Below are positions 40,331 through 52,600 of a DNA stretch of 64,000 bases, in pieces. The translations under genes and the position numbers were made by a program. The stretch is from Rhopalosiphum padi. Lineage: Eukaryota; Arthropoda; Insecta; Hemiptera; Aphididae. Below the pieces are notes generated by a model, which had not been told where the DNA came from, searched no databases, and was given only the letters and a program-made list of their open reading frames with translations. How positions within the stretch are numbered: the stretch's first letter is position 1; every line of letters begins with the position of its first letter. Location of the stretch: contig NC_083597.1 of the NCBI RefSeq assembly GCF_020882245.1, positions 24,902,652 through 24,966,651 of the forward strand, read 5' to 3'.

Positions 40331-42835
40331 TCAAAGTTAACTATCCTCAAGGTTAGCGAAAGTCGAATGTATACATTTACCTATATACCTATTATTCATA
40401 ATAATATTTAGAGAAAAGAATCTCTGATATACTTCATACATATATTGAAAATAATATTTATTTATCAAACTAATCATTGCAAATTGCAATAATAGTAGTT
40501 ACTAGTTAGTAGTTACAGTAGTTATTAAGTACCTACCGGCTACCAATTACTAAAAACCTATATTAACATAGTAAACTGATATATTATAGTAGGTAGGTAC
40601 CTTGTATTACAATATTATTTTCGTTTTCAAATTTCCATTCTTCCTAATTTAAATTATATCCCGTCTTCATTACGTTATTACGTGCAATATTCAATTTACC
40701 AAAACAAAACTTACATATTATTACTATTATTATTATTATTTATTTTCATTTAAAAGTTTAAGGTACACATACATGTATATATATATATATATTAATTTCT
40801 AACTTTTAGTATTATTTTAGTGCATAGTATAGCACTGGAAAGAAATTTTGTTATTATTTTAACTACCAAGCTCTACTTAATTTACTTATATCCATTATAC
40901 AATGACCAACGATTTAAAATCTGGTTTTGTTGTTTGCAATAATATTTCGCGATATAATATATTATTGGCAGTAACAATAAAATTATTAGAAAATACAAAT
41001 TAAAAACTATTTGGCTTATATTTATTTATGATTAATTTATAAAAATCAAATTATTCAAATGTATAAATAGCGTTTAACACAACCGTTATATTACCATCAT
41101 GAAAACGAAGATTACCAATAATTATAGTTGTAGCGCCTGTAGCCCCCTTTTTTTGATAAATTAATTTTCAATCTAGTCTGCGAAAGTGATTTAATTATGA
41201 ATGATTTTATTAGATATAAGTATACCAAATATCTATCAAGAAAGTGCCTATATCCTTTATAGATACAACACTATAATAAATCTAAAAAACTACGTTAGGT
41301 CATACAATGGACCAATAAATATTAAGTTATAATATCAGAGGCTCATTAATAATTTCTCATAATGTTGCTGTACGTACCCTAGCTACTACTTTAAGAATAC
41401 GAACAGCTCCTATGAAGACTTAATATTAACCATCAACCCTTAATGTTTACATAGCTATATGTATATGTATAATGTATATAGTATACAATCCAATCTTATA
41501 TTATATTATTGTTTGAAATAAAAAGACGAAAATACGCATTTCGTACGGATATCCATTTATATATATTATATTATTATACACTCATATTTCACAGTATAAC
41601 CGTATAATATATTACACATTAGGCATCTATTAGGAAGGTATAATATGATGTCGCGTGTTGAATAAGAGCTGCTGACGACCAATATTCCGTTACACGGCAC
41701 GCGTCTGCCGTTCGGTTCGTATAAATTATAGGTATACAGTATAAAGCTAATAACATAGTACAATATAATACAATTATAGTTTACATTATAAAACCCTATA
41801 GTAGTGTAGTATAACTAAATAGGAATACCAGCATACCCTATATTAAATATTATATATATATATATAAGCGGACAACATACATATAATAGAGATTTTGAAT
41901 TGGTAGCAAATTAAGTAGATAAACATGTAAAACGTTCTGTAAATATGTTTAATACAATTTAATATTTTCACTTTCCAGTTCATCACTCATTTTAATAACC
42001 ATAAAAATGGTGAATGCAAAAAATTAAAATTAATATCAAGTATGCTTGAAATAATATTTTTAAATTATTTTATTTTATGAAATTAAATGCTAATATAAGT
42101 ACTACTTTGTTCAATCATATTTTGTTATAATTATTTTTAATATTTTATCTACTTGGTCCACCATTAGTTTTTGGTCATCGAGCAATATTTAAACTTTTCC
42201 GACATTGACCACTCAAGTTGAGCATTGCAATTTATTAATTTCTTACATATCCCATAACAGCATATACGTATACTATTTTATATACATTCAGTGTGGTCAC
42301 TAAAACCTAACACGTATAATAAAGGTAATATTTTTAAGAAAAACCATATAATTAAAAAACAAGACCATCTGTATCAAAATAATAATTAGATTAATAAATG
42401 TATTGTCTAAGAAATATAATTGTGTAATGGCTGTGTCCTGTGACACTCATCACAACTCCAACACACGACACATCCACTATATTGTAAAGCACGGCACACA
42501 TGTTATAATTTCTAAATATTATAATAATAATAGGATATGATTACACATTGTCTGAGCGTTTAAAAATCAAAATGTATACCAGTTGTGTATTAAGTATTTA
42601 CTGTTTAGTATTTCTCAACACTGCTATATGATAAATACGTTTCAACACAAGAGTAGAAGCGAACCTAAAATTACCGACATTATATTTATATACTTACATA
42701 GGTAATACATTATAATATTATATTATACTACGACTTAAGAGTATAACTTTAAAAAAGTAAAAAACCAGGGAAATTGCTCTGTTGTATTCTATATGTAACA
42801 TAAGTACTTAGATTTTAAGTGTATCTCATCATTAA
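40331..42835. other. AT-rich stretch without a supported gene
   Basis: No open frame above 65 codons. It includes simple TA runs near 40778 and 41850 and a GTAGCGCCTGTAGCCCCC word near 41131 that recurs, inverted, near 44230. Confidence 0.4.
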
Positions 42836-42925
42836 GTAGGTCACTGTAATAGGTGTGTTAAAATTTAATTCAATGATAAAATTATTGCATACGAAAAATG
42901 ATTCTGAGCGAAGATGGTTTCAGTC
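42836..42925 (+). repeat. 5-prime fragment of the dispersed repeat family
   Basis: AGGTCACT, TAATAG, GTGTTAAA, a CATACGAAAAATGATTCTGA block and GAAGATGGTTT recur in the same order at 62821-62910 (AGGTCACTATAATAG, GTGTTAAA, TACAAAAAACGATTCTGA, GGAGATGATTT). Only about the first 90 bases of the longer 62.8 kb copy are present here, so the copy is truncated. Confidence 0.7.
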
Positions 42926-43133
42926 TTTATTTCTTCTTGTAATTTATTTATATTACCTACCATACATTTTTTTTTATTATTTATTACATTTAATATACAA
43001 CCTGTATCTATGACACAATAAAAATATTTGGCATAAGTAAAGATGATAAAAGAAAAAAACAAGTTGAAGAAAGAAGTCACCCGTTGATGACAATTTCATT
43101 TAGTATATTATTACTTATTAGGATTATTAGGAT

Positions 43134-43657
43134 GCGGAATTGGTTCCCGAGACAAATAAAGTGTACGAATTGGTTCCCTAAAAAATTACTTTCCACTTTC
43201 CAGTATACAACTGTTATAAAATATGTACAAATCAATAATTTTATAATATTTTATTAGGTTTTAAGATTTTTGGGAAAGTTTATAAATATAATTGTATATC
43301 TAGTTGTATCTAGTATATTAATTGTTTAGTTTCACTTAATTATTATTATTGATGCGAGGACAGAATATTATTATATATTTATATTGATCATTGACCAATA
43401 TACGTATGTAGCGTATAATATGAATATATTATACTGAGCAACATTTTTAACCATACCTTAGTATTCTAGATAGTGTTTTAAGTATGAAATATTTTATATA
43501 TCTATAATAATTCTATACAGTCCTAAGTCTGTATAAAATGGGAAGGAAATTGTTGTTGATTGAATATATCATAATAGTTTAAAAAGTTAATTTAACAAGA
43601 TTGTATTATCACGAAAGCTTAAGGAAACTAATTCGACAATTAGGAACCAACTCGTAG
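43134..43657. mobile_element. probable inverted-repeat element, about 525 bp
   Basis: The left end holds two GAATTGGTTCCC words 29 bases apart, the second preceded by GTAC (GTACGAATTGGTTCCCTAA). The right end, read on the other strand, begins TACGAGTTGGTTCCTAATTGTCG and continues GAATTAGTTTCC. The ends therefore share a repeated TACGA-TTGGTTCC unit in inverted orientation. The interior is AT-rich and non-coding. No clear target-site duplication was found, so the exact boundaries are uncertain. Confidence 0.5.
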
Positions 43658-46600
43658 TCATCCGTAAATTAATCTGATTTTTAATTATCTTGAAAATCTC
43701 GACACCATTTACGCTTCAAGCATTTTTAGAGATTATCAACTATAATATCAGGGTCCAAATTTTTTATGGGCGAATTTGTATGTGAAACTTGGTGGTTGTG
43801 AAATATTTTATGGAAGGATTTTGCTTCCTCATTTATTGTTTTTAGTTTTAGATCTGAATGTAGTGTATTATGATACAAAAGGAGCCAGGAGGGGTATATT
43901 TTATTAATTTACTGAGAACAATATTTTGAAATGTTTAAATTATTTTAATATTTGAATTGTTCGCATAACCCCAAAACTGAAGCCTTACGTTCATAATGGT
44001 TTTAATAGACAGTATTACCGTAAGTAATTTATTTCTCTATTAGTAAGTAATAATAGGTAGGTTGAAATAAAAATAAAATATTGCATCATGGTATATTATA
44101 ATATTATTGTTATTGACTTATAAATCAATACCGCTATTCCATAAAATGATGTAGATGTTATATTTAATATTATGGAATAAGTACATGGAATAAGTAGACA
44201 ATAGCCATAGGTAAAATAAAGGGGGCCTACAGCCACTTACTCCGGAAGTATAGCATCCACTAATATTTTTCGTTTTGTATAATATTAAAACCTCTACTTA
44301 TAAAAGAAAAATCAAAACAGCTTCTCATCAGGTATCAGAATACAGTATATTATTAATTAAACCGAGTTTTATCAATTAAAAGACAAATTAAATATTAAAA
44401 TTATCCTACCCGAAAATACCATATTACAAGTAACTAAAAATTTTAAGGTTATAAAAGTAAAATAAACTAATTAGATGTTAATATATTATGTTATATTGTT
44501 ATACAATATTTTTTCTAGAAAAGCCATTAAACTCATTAATTTTAATTTTAATAACATATTTTAAAAACTTCATTGTGTGAATAATGATACTATAAATTAT
44601 AAATAAATAACGCAATGGCAAAAAGATCAAGTTTCTACACCGACCATTAATATTTTTTGTATTAAAACATAACACAATAATCAATAAATAAATACAACAT
44701 AAATATCCAATTTCAAATATCTACTAAAAATGTTATAAGCCCAATTAATGGAGGACTTTTTATTAAATTTTCAACCTTATAGATTATTAAAATTTAAATT
44801 TGTATGATTTATTGATTTGTAAATTTTTTGGAGATAGCTGAATTTGTTAAAATTTGAACAAGTGTTTATAAAAAAATAGTGGTTACCTATTTTTGAATTA
44901 CATACGTTTTGCTTTTGATATCCTAAAAAACAAACACAACAAAAACTTACTATTAAATTAATTTACTAAAAAATAAATTATTCTAAATACCTTCGTAGTT
45001 ATAATTTAATTAGAGCAAAATTTCCATTTATTGAAGGAGAGAGGGTCAAACTTCGTTTTATGAGCCGAATGTTGAAAATTTTTCTTCAAAGTTATTGATA
45101 TATTGCCATATTGGATCTTACTTCTTCGTCCTATCATTAAACATATAAACTCATTATATACTCATTGTAATTATAATCTTGGCGACCAATTCTCATCTGG
45201 CACACAACACGCATACGCCATACGTATACGCCATTAGTATATTATGTCAATAGATAATAGTATAGAAAAGTTTCATAATTTATTAGAATGATTTGAAGAC
45301 AACTATATTGATAGACTAATTATAAATGGTATAGGTAGACATCAAGCACGTTTTCATCAAATATTTGAAATTTTGAAACCTTTTTAATAGAGCTTCGAAT
45401 TCCTAAGATAGGACAAATAATCACACATAATTAAACAACTTAACATTGAAATAGGAGTATATAATCATTAATCAAACAATCTGGACTTTCATTAATTGTT
45501 TAAAATATGTTCAAACTAGTTATGATTATTTTTATTCCCAGTAAACTGCAGGAAAAAACCCACAGAATAAATTTAACGATCTAGATAAGTATATTTTAAA
45601 AATAGTACAACAAAACAAAATTATATACAATAGAGATTATATTTCATATTTAAGAGACGTGGCATAAAATATCTCATTTCCTAGATTACTAATGAAGTAA
45701 TGACTATTTAAGACTTAATTATTTGTAATTTTTTTTATTAATATTTATTAATTTATTATCATATTATACATATTAAAATTACGAAGTAAAGTAATAAGTT
45801 ATTTATAATTTTTAACTTTAATTATTATATTATTTTAAAATATTTAATGGCTCGAAAGGGCCATGGTCAAGTATTCTAGATCCTTGGAATTTACAATAAG
45901 TAAATTCACTCTAATTAGCTTTATTACTATATGAAAATAAAAAATTTTGTTTAACGCAAATTTGCTAGATATGTAGTACGTTTGAAAAATGGAATCAACA
46001 TTGTGGGTCTTAATAAATTATTTTACGGACCCCGCTTTCATTTTTTCGTAGATTTTAGCGTCCCCTTTCATTTAATTAAGCGAGGAAAAATACTAGCTTT
46101 ATAGTACCTTACTATATGTGCAGGGGGTGTGGGGGACGAAGTCCACAACGGGTTACTTTACAATTTATCTGCTATGGAACGGTGTTTTCTGAACTAAAAC
46201 CAGCGTCCGTCCTCAATTTTTTTTTTCAATTCGAGCACTGACTGTCCAGAGAATGAAGGAGTCCTAACTCAGGACATGAAGACTCACAGGGTTGACAAAA
46301 CGTTAAATCACAACTCACAAGGCATAATTAGATAGGTAATCGTACTAATCATAATTCATTAATTCATAATATCAGAAAGCTGTGCTAAGCCCACTACTAT
46401 TCTATAGTAATAGTACCAATAGATATTCTGTGGCTAAATCGCGTTATAGCGCTATCTAGTTACTACCACATGTGATTGTACAGCCTGCCACAGGGTCGTT
46501 ATAAATACTACCCACGGTCTTAGATTATATTGGGTCGCTAAAATTTTGTCCGATATTTGGGGGTGTCCGGTATTTAGAAGGAGAAATATAATATTAGATA

Positions 46601-47638
46601 AATAAAAAATTTAAATTATAATTAAAAAAATTATTTATTTATTTAGTTATTTATACATATATACAATATACATAAGTACATAATAAATTTAATTTATTTT
46701 TATTTTTATTATTATTATAAATTTACACGAAAACTTTGATTCTCATACACAGGTATACTGCGAAAGTATATTGTACTATAATTCCCCATCTTATACCATT
46801 TTAGCAATATATTTTTAATTAATTAATTAATCATACAATTTAAAATTGTAGTAATAACCAACTAATTAAAAACCAAAATGAAATAAATATTTTAAATTAC
46901 CTTATTCCGAGATGTAGTTAAGTTTGAATATTACGTGTTTGAGTAATAGACCATTTGTAGACGAATCGTCGCATGGCAGGTCCTAATAAGCAGTTTAAAT
47001 ATTTTACAAGTCTTGATGCATCTGGCCCTAATTTACTATGCGGTGTGATGGTGTACGAAAATGAATCATGAGATCCTATAAGACGTAGTTTATCAATTTA
47101 TATAATATATATGAAGGGTTATAGGGAAAAATGATAATGGTCAATATTCCTAATATGTTCAGTATTGTAATATTAAAGTTTCAGAACTCAAAACAACCAT
47201 CATGAGATCAAGTATGTCACGTCATAAATTCTCTGGTCTTATCTTAATAACATCAATGACATTGTATACCACAATAGATCTCATTACAACTACGACCTAC
47301 ATTGTATAAAGTTAAATATCAGTTGGGTTTCAACCATCAAAAATCAAAATACGAATTGCCGCGCATATTTTAGATAATAGATTTTTGCTTGATAACAACA
47401 AAATGATAACGACTATTCTGTGATAAAGATAACAACATTATGGTGCCGTATTACGACAATTAATTAATACAGCATTAATAATAGATTGTTCTTTGGTAAT
47501 AGCAAGGCTTATAAATATCCGTGCGTAATAGGCGCTGCTTTAGATATCTAAAGCCGTGGTAATAGGTAGTATTTACAATTACAGCATATAATAAAATTGT
47601 TATCTATCTCGATGTCTATATATTATCTCGATGATAAC
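43658..47638. other. AT-rich stretch without a supported gene
   Basis: No open frame above about 61 codons. The part at 46010-46260 is less AT-rich (CAGGGGGTGTGGGGGACGAAGT, GGAACGG) and looks like the remains of a mobile element, but no ends were identified. From about 46600 to 46900 the sequence is extreme in A and T. Confidence 0.4.
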
Positions 47639-47664
47639 CACGGATATATGTATCTATATCCGTG
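47639..47664. promoter_or_regulatory. perfect 10-bp inverted repeat upstream of the 246-residue gene
   Basis: CACGGATATA and TATATCCGTG are exact inverted copies separated by six bases, about 210 bp before the chosen start codon. TATCTC and GATAAC words cluster around it. It could be a protein-binding palindrome or part of an old repeat. Its closeness to the gene start is the only functional hint. Confidence 0.35.
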
Positions 47665-47873
47665 ATGATAACTGAGACGTCTTATCAGTTTATCAGTGCA
47701 AGCGCGGATGGCCCGCGCGATAATTGATGATAATAACTAATAATGAGATTTTGTACTATAAAACGTTATGTACTTAAATTAGACTTAGTTGATTTTAAAA
47801 TATCCACTGCTGTAAGTGAAATAATGTCCATCGTAGATCTTTTCGGCTTTCAACACTTCTCGATACATGCACA

Positions 47874-48958
47874 ATGCGAGTGTGTTGTCTCCGGGTGTTT
47901 GTCGACGGTGATCTGTGGGACTGCCTGCTTATAGTGAAACACAACCGGAAATATGTCCTGTACACGACTGTTGACCAGCTGCCGTTCAGCATGTCGGCGG
48001 AACTGTGCTCGCTAGGTCTGAATGGTACTCGGGATCCCATGCCCGCGGTAATGGACGCCAATTGTCTAGAGTGCGTCATCAAGGCATTGGAGAACAGCAA
48101 CACACTCAAACGATTGGTCATGAGACAGATGAACAGCGTTGCGTCGGTAGACAACAACAACATTGTGGTTGGCTTCAACGACGTTCAACTAGTTACACCG
48201 GACAAATATAGACTGCCTTACACATGGTAAACTGTTTACAAAACATTAAAAACTCAATGTTTGTCAATCTAAATTATCCAGAATTAATTTTGATAAATAA
48301 AAAGATGATATACTATATTATATACTTAATAAACTTATTAATATGTAATAATTAATAATTGTCTATTTATTGATTTAAAATCTTTTAACTATTGTTTTAG
48401 GTGCGAACTATATGAAAAAACTGATACTGAATACAGAGAGCTTGAAAACATAATGGCTTGGTTATCAACTCTAGGTGGAGCTTTCTCATCATTGGGAGAT
48501 CAGACAGAACACTGTGTAAGTACAGTTTTGATTAAATCTTTGCTAAAACTCAATTTTTGATTCTACACTTCTTTTTTAATAATTTATTTTTCTAACTACT
48601 TTGCAAGCCTAAAATTTTAAAAAGCAATGTGAAAACATCATTATAATATTGTTTACATAATATAAAATATTTTGTTTACTTTTAGGCAGTTGTTGCAGGA
48701 AATATTTCATTGCAACAATTAAGAATAGCAATACGAATTGGTGATCCTTTGACTGCTGCCCGATGTAAGCTGTATGCTGCTATTAGTCTCATGCAGCGTG
48801 GTTTTTATAGACAAGCAAAACTCATTGTTCAGAATCAATACATGTTTATAAAATCTCAATTAGTTGTCGATGAGCGACTTATCAAGATGTGTTGTGGTAT
48901 ATGGACAAAATTGCGATATGAATGGAATCGAAAAAAATATTTTAAAAAAAAAATGTAG
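47874..48958 (+). CDS. conserved-looking 246-residue protein of unknown function, three exons
   Basis: The exons are 47874-48226, 48401-48515 and 48686-48958, joined through GT...AG introns of 174 and 170 bp that preserve the frame. Exon 1 ends within a tryptophan codon (TG, then G). The protein is soluble, with no signal peptide or membrane segment. It begins MRVCCLRVFVDGDLWDCLL. Exon 2 gives MAWLSTLGGAFSSLGD, and exon 3 a basic helical part with IRIGDPLTAARCKLYAAI and QAKLIVQNQY, ending in a lysine-rich tail. The coding part is CG-richer than its surroundings and has aligned splice sites, so the gene is real. The style recalls a small animal family of unknown role; I cannot name it. The ATG at 47874 is the only one in frame after a stop at 47817-47819. 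An overlapping frame with ATGs at 47743 and 47824 is also open, so an upstream exon is possible. It is convergent with the ZNFX1-like gene. Confidence 0.85.
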
Positions 48959-48992
48959 TATATTTTTACATCAAATCATAAAAGATAACTGA

Positions 48993-48998
48993 ATTAAA
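48993..48998 (+). terminator. possible poly(A) signal, ATTAAA variant
   Basis: ATTAAA lies 35 bases after the stop codon of the 246-residue gene. It is the commonest variant of AATAAA. In sequence this AT-rich such words are frequent by chance. Confidence 0.3.
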
Positions 48999-49061
48999 TT
49001 AAAGAGAAATATTTATATTATGTTTCTGCCTTATTTTTTGTATATGCATATAAATTATAAG

Positions 49062-49122
49062 TACAGTAGAACTATATTAATCCAGACTAATTGGGGCTCT
49101 AGCCGTTTTAGGTTCTACTGTA
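49062..49122. mobile_element. collapsed inverted-repeat transposon remnant, 61 bp
   Basis: TACAGTAGAAC at 49062-49072 and its exact inverse GTTCTACTGTA at 49112-49122 bracket 39 bases. CAGTAGAAC termini flanked by TA are typical of pogo/Tigger-type elements of the Tc1-mariner group, which insert at TA. Here almost the whole interior is missing, leaving two ends nearly back to back. Confidence 0.55.
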
Positions 49123-49254
49123 TTAACAATAAGCAACAACTCCAGACAGAACTTTTTATTTATGAATTCTTTAGCCTATTCAATTATTTTATAATGTATA
49201 TGAATAATATACATTTTGTCCAATTAAACCTACTCAAAACATTTATTAATACTA

Positions 49255-49355
49255 AAAATAATAATATCAACATCAAACCGCTCAGCTATAAATCCCTAAT
49301 CAAATCAGTCTTGATATATGGTACCCAGGCTATGGCCCCTCTACACTTCATCTAA
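49255..49355 (+). pseudogene. non-LTR retrotransposon reverse-transcriptase remnant
   Basis: An open frame ends with NINIKPLSYKSLIKSVLIYG and then TQAMAP. The pattern of a leucine/tyrosine-rich segment followed by YKSLIK-x-x-x-x-YG-x-Q matches the C-terminal part of jockey-type LINE reverse transcriptases (usually YKSLIKPxWTYGIQLWG). Only about 30 residues are left and the tryptophans are lost, so this is a dead fragment. It sits between the stop codons of the two convergent genes. Confidence 0.45.
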
Positions 49356-49634
49356 ACTAAATTAGGTTCACTAACATTAAAATAAAATTACTATAGTTTA
49401 AAAGTTATATTATATGTTCAGTTGCTTATCATATTTAATAAACTTTTTATTGTGATAATTGATACATAATATAATATAAATATATAGCATTTAAAAATAA
49501 TAATTATTATAACACTTGCAAATATTTTCATAAACTCTATAAGCAGATAAAATATTAATAAAACATACTTTAAATAATAATATAAGAATAAAACCTGAAA
49601 TTTGACATACAAATATAAAATTAACTTGTATAAT

Positions 49635-49640
49635 TTTAAT
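49635..49640 (-). terminator. possible poly(A) signal of the ZNFX1-like gene
   Basis: ATTAAA on the minus strand begins 29 bases past the stop codon. A canonical AATAAA on the minus strand (TTTATT on plus) lies further on at 49446-49451. Either could be used. The high AT content makes chance occurrence likely. Confidence 0.3.
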
Positions 49641-49668
49641 AAAAACCAAATTATATTTTAATTAATAA

Positions 49669-52600
49669 CTATTGCTGAAACCGAAGATTTCTAGCACCAT
49701 CCATCTCTGATGCAACAGTAATCCCTAAAACATGTCTATGACTTTGTCCCCCTATTGGTACTTTACAATCAGGACAAATAGACTGCTGCATTGGTCCTCC
49801 ACATTCTGTAACACAATAAATGTGACCATTTGGACATTTACACCAATGTCCCTGAGCTTTTATGCCTTCTGCAAAACTAGTAGACATAGCTGCATGAATC
49901 ATTTGTCTTTCTTTGTCGGTTATTAATGGAAGACCATCAATTTTTTGTTGGATTTCTTCTGTTAAATTTTGTATATTCTGATCTTTACTTAATGTATACA
50001 CATTGCATGACAACAACAAAGCCTCCATGTTATCTACTGTTTTTTTAATTTCATTTGTATCAGAAGTTTGCATATTAACTGCCATCTGAAATTTTGTATT
50101 GGACATGATTTCAAATAAACTTATAATCCTTGAACCACGTGCCATCTCCATGCTTATATCAATTTTTTGCTGATTTGACAACTGTTGTGCATAAGTGAAA
50201 GCAACAGAAAGAATCCAATCAAAGTGATTAATAATAATTTTTTTTTTCTGTACATCGTTGATTTCTTTTATTCTGATTTTAAACTTTGAAGTAGTAGTAA
50301 ACAAGTCAATAACAAAGTTTAATGACTCAATATCATTAGCAGGTAAAGTGAACTTTGAACGCTTATTACTCGTAAAACCTAATAAAGGCTTGCAAAATGT
50401 ATTCCATAAATTTTTGATACAAGGATTTTTAAAACCAATATAATTTAAATAAAAATTTTTGTCCAAAAATTTTAATGAATCAATCAATGTCTTCATTTTG
50501 CAACGAATCAAAGCTAGTTCTCCATACTGAATTATTTTTATTTTTGATACGTCTTCTAATATAACTTTTACTTGGTTCATAAAACGTTGAGTTTTTAAAA
50601 TCGGTGTTTTACATAGTGGACACTGTTTCAAACATATTTCTTCATCATTTTGGTTCATCCATTTCGTTAAAGCTTCTGATTCAATTGAGTGTTTACAATC
50701 TTCTAAATAAATAAATCTAAAAAGGTATAAAATATCACATCATCATTAATAATATAGGTACAGAAAAATCATAACTAATTACAAAAAATATATATATATT
50801 TCGTTATGAAATAACAAAAAAGAATATAAAAAGTTCTAAGACATCATCCATATTCTTTGTTATACACATTTAATATAATGATAAAGAATATAATTTTTGT
50901 ATTTTGTACCAAATCATTATAATTTCTACAAATTTATAATTATATAAAGTAAATAGTTTAATTTATAAATTATAATAGCAATAGCTCTAAACTTTCTTAA
51001 CTTATAGGTAACAAGAAAAATACAAATGCTTTATAGATATTCCTTCAAATTTACCTTGCATTTGGATCATCTTCATTTCCAAAAACTATTGTAATAACGT
51101 CTATCTCTTGACAAATTCGACATAGGGGAGGACATGGTTCACCACAAAAACCTATACATTTATGTCCACATTTCAACTTTAACATGCAAGGTTCATAACA
51201 AGGTTTTCGATTACACAATTCATGACATTTTCTAGTGCATTTCAAATGTGGACACTTCCACTCACATTTTTCCTGTTTAAAAAAATCAAATATCATAAAT
51301 TATGATTTAAAGATAACATTAAATCTATCAGATGGTGAAAATATTAAAGTTAAAATGAAATAGGTACAAGTTTAAAATTTTTATTTTTAATGAAATTACC
51401 TTGCACGGTACACAGGGTTTACCACATACCCTACTACATCTAGAATGCACACAAGAATAGATGCATTTCTGATTGCATGGTGGACATCGTTCTTTACAGG
51501 GAAATTTACATCTATTAAAATACATTTTTAAACAAGATTATAAATTAATTAAAGGATTTTAAACAAAAAATGTACACATACGTATGATTGCATGGGTTTA
51601 TCTTATTGCAAATCTCACTGCAAGGTACATGTAAACGTCCTTGTTTACACTCTCCACAAGTTCCCAAACAAATATCGTTACAATTTAATTTTTGTTGGCA
51701 TGGTTCACGGCATTTATCAAGAAGATATTGGCTGTCCAGACTGAACTCTATAGTATATTATTTTTGTTTTTTAATTAAATTCATTCTTACACAATATAAT
51801 CTAATTTTGCCCAATTTCAATTTAAAATGTTTATTAAAAAAATGGGTTTTTAGAATTTTTAGAATTTTTGGTTACAATATAAACAACTTATGAGGAACCT
51901 TGTATATTATTCTCAATCCTTAGCTTTAAAAATGTTTAACTTCAAAATGCATTTTATCAAAAAGTTAACTTTAAAAATTTAAACATTTATAAAATATATA
52001 TTACAATTCTGTATTTTTGATATCTTTTAATTTTTTAATTCTTATATATATAACATATTAGGAATCTTGTATTAAAATATTTGACCCAGTAAAATTATTT
52101 TGTCAGCATTTATGCTTGCATATACATTTGGTGAAAATTTCAAGTAACCACAATTATTCATTTTTGAGTTAAACAAAATAAACAAAATCAATTTTGTCAA
52201 ATATCAGTATTTTTTATCAATTTTTTTTTTTTGTTTTTCTCTGTTATTTTAAAAAGTTCAAAGAATTTTTTACTTTTGACTTCATCCCCTTAAAAAAAAA
52301 AATACCAATTATCTTATTTGATACCTGAAGCTATCCTCTAAGTTGGAGATAGAAGCAGTTTTACTGTCCTTAAAGGTAATTAACAAAAAAAAAAATTGCT
52401 TCATTCAGAAGCTTAATTGTAATAAACTATAACTAATATGTAATATTACGATAATAAAAATTAGTTATTACTTAATTACTTATTACCTTTATCTTTGTCA
52501 CAACATAAAACCCAAACACTATTATGGCCACAAGCGAGTTTATCATTTTTTTGCAATACTATTTCTTCACAATCTTTAGTTGTACATTTTTTTGCACATA

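Noticed and set aside
47795..48178. 127-codon minus-strand open frame over the 246-residue gene
   Set aside because: It is antisense to exon 1 of a well-supported spliced gene and has no motif of its own.
50700..50716. A splice acceptor at TTTAG just before GAAGATTGT for the last ZNFX1 exon
   Set aside because: It breaks the frame from the preceding exon. The acceptor 15 bases earlier restores R-FIYLEDCKH, the expected family sequence.
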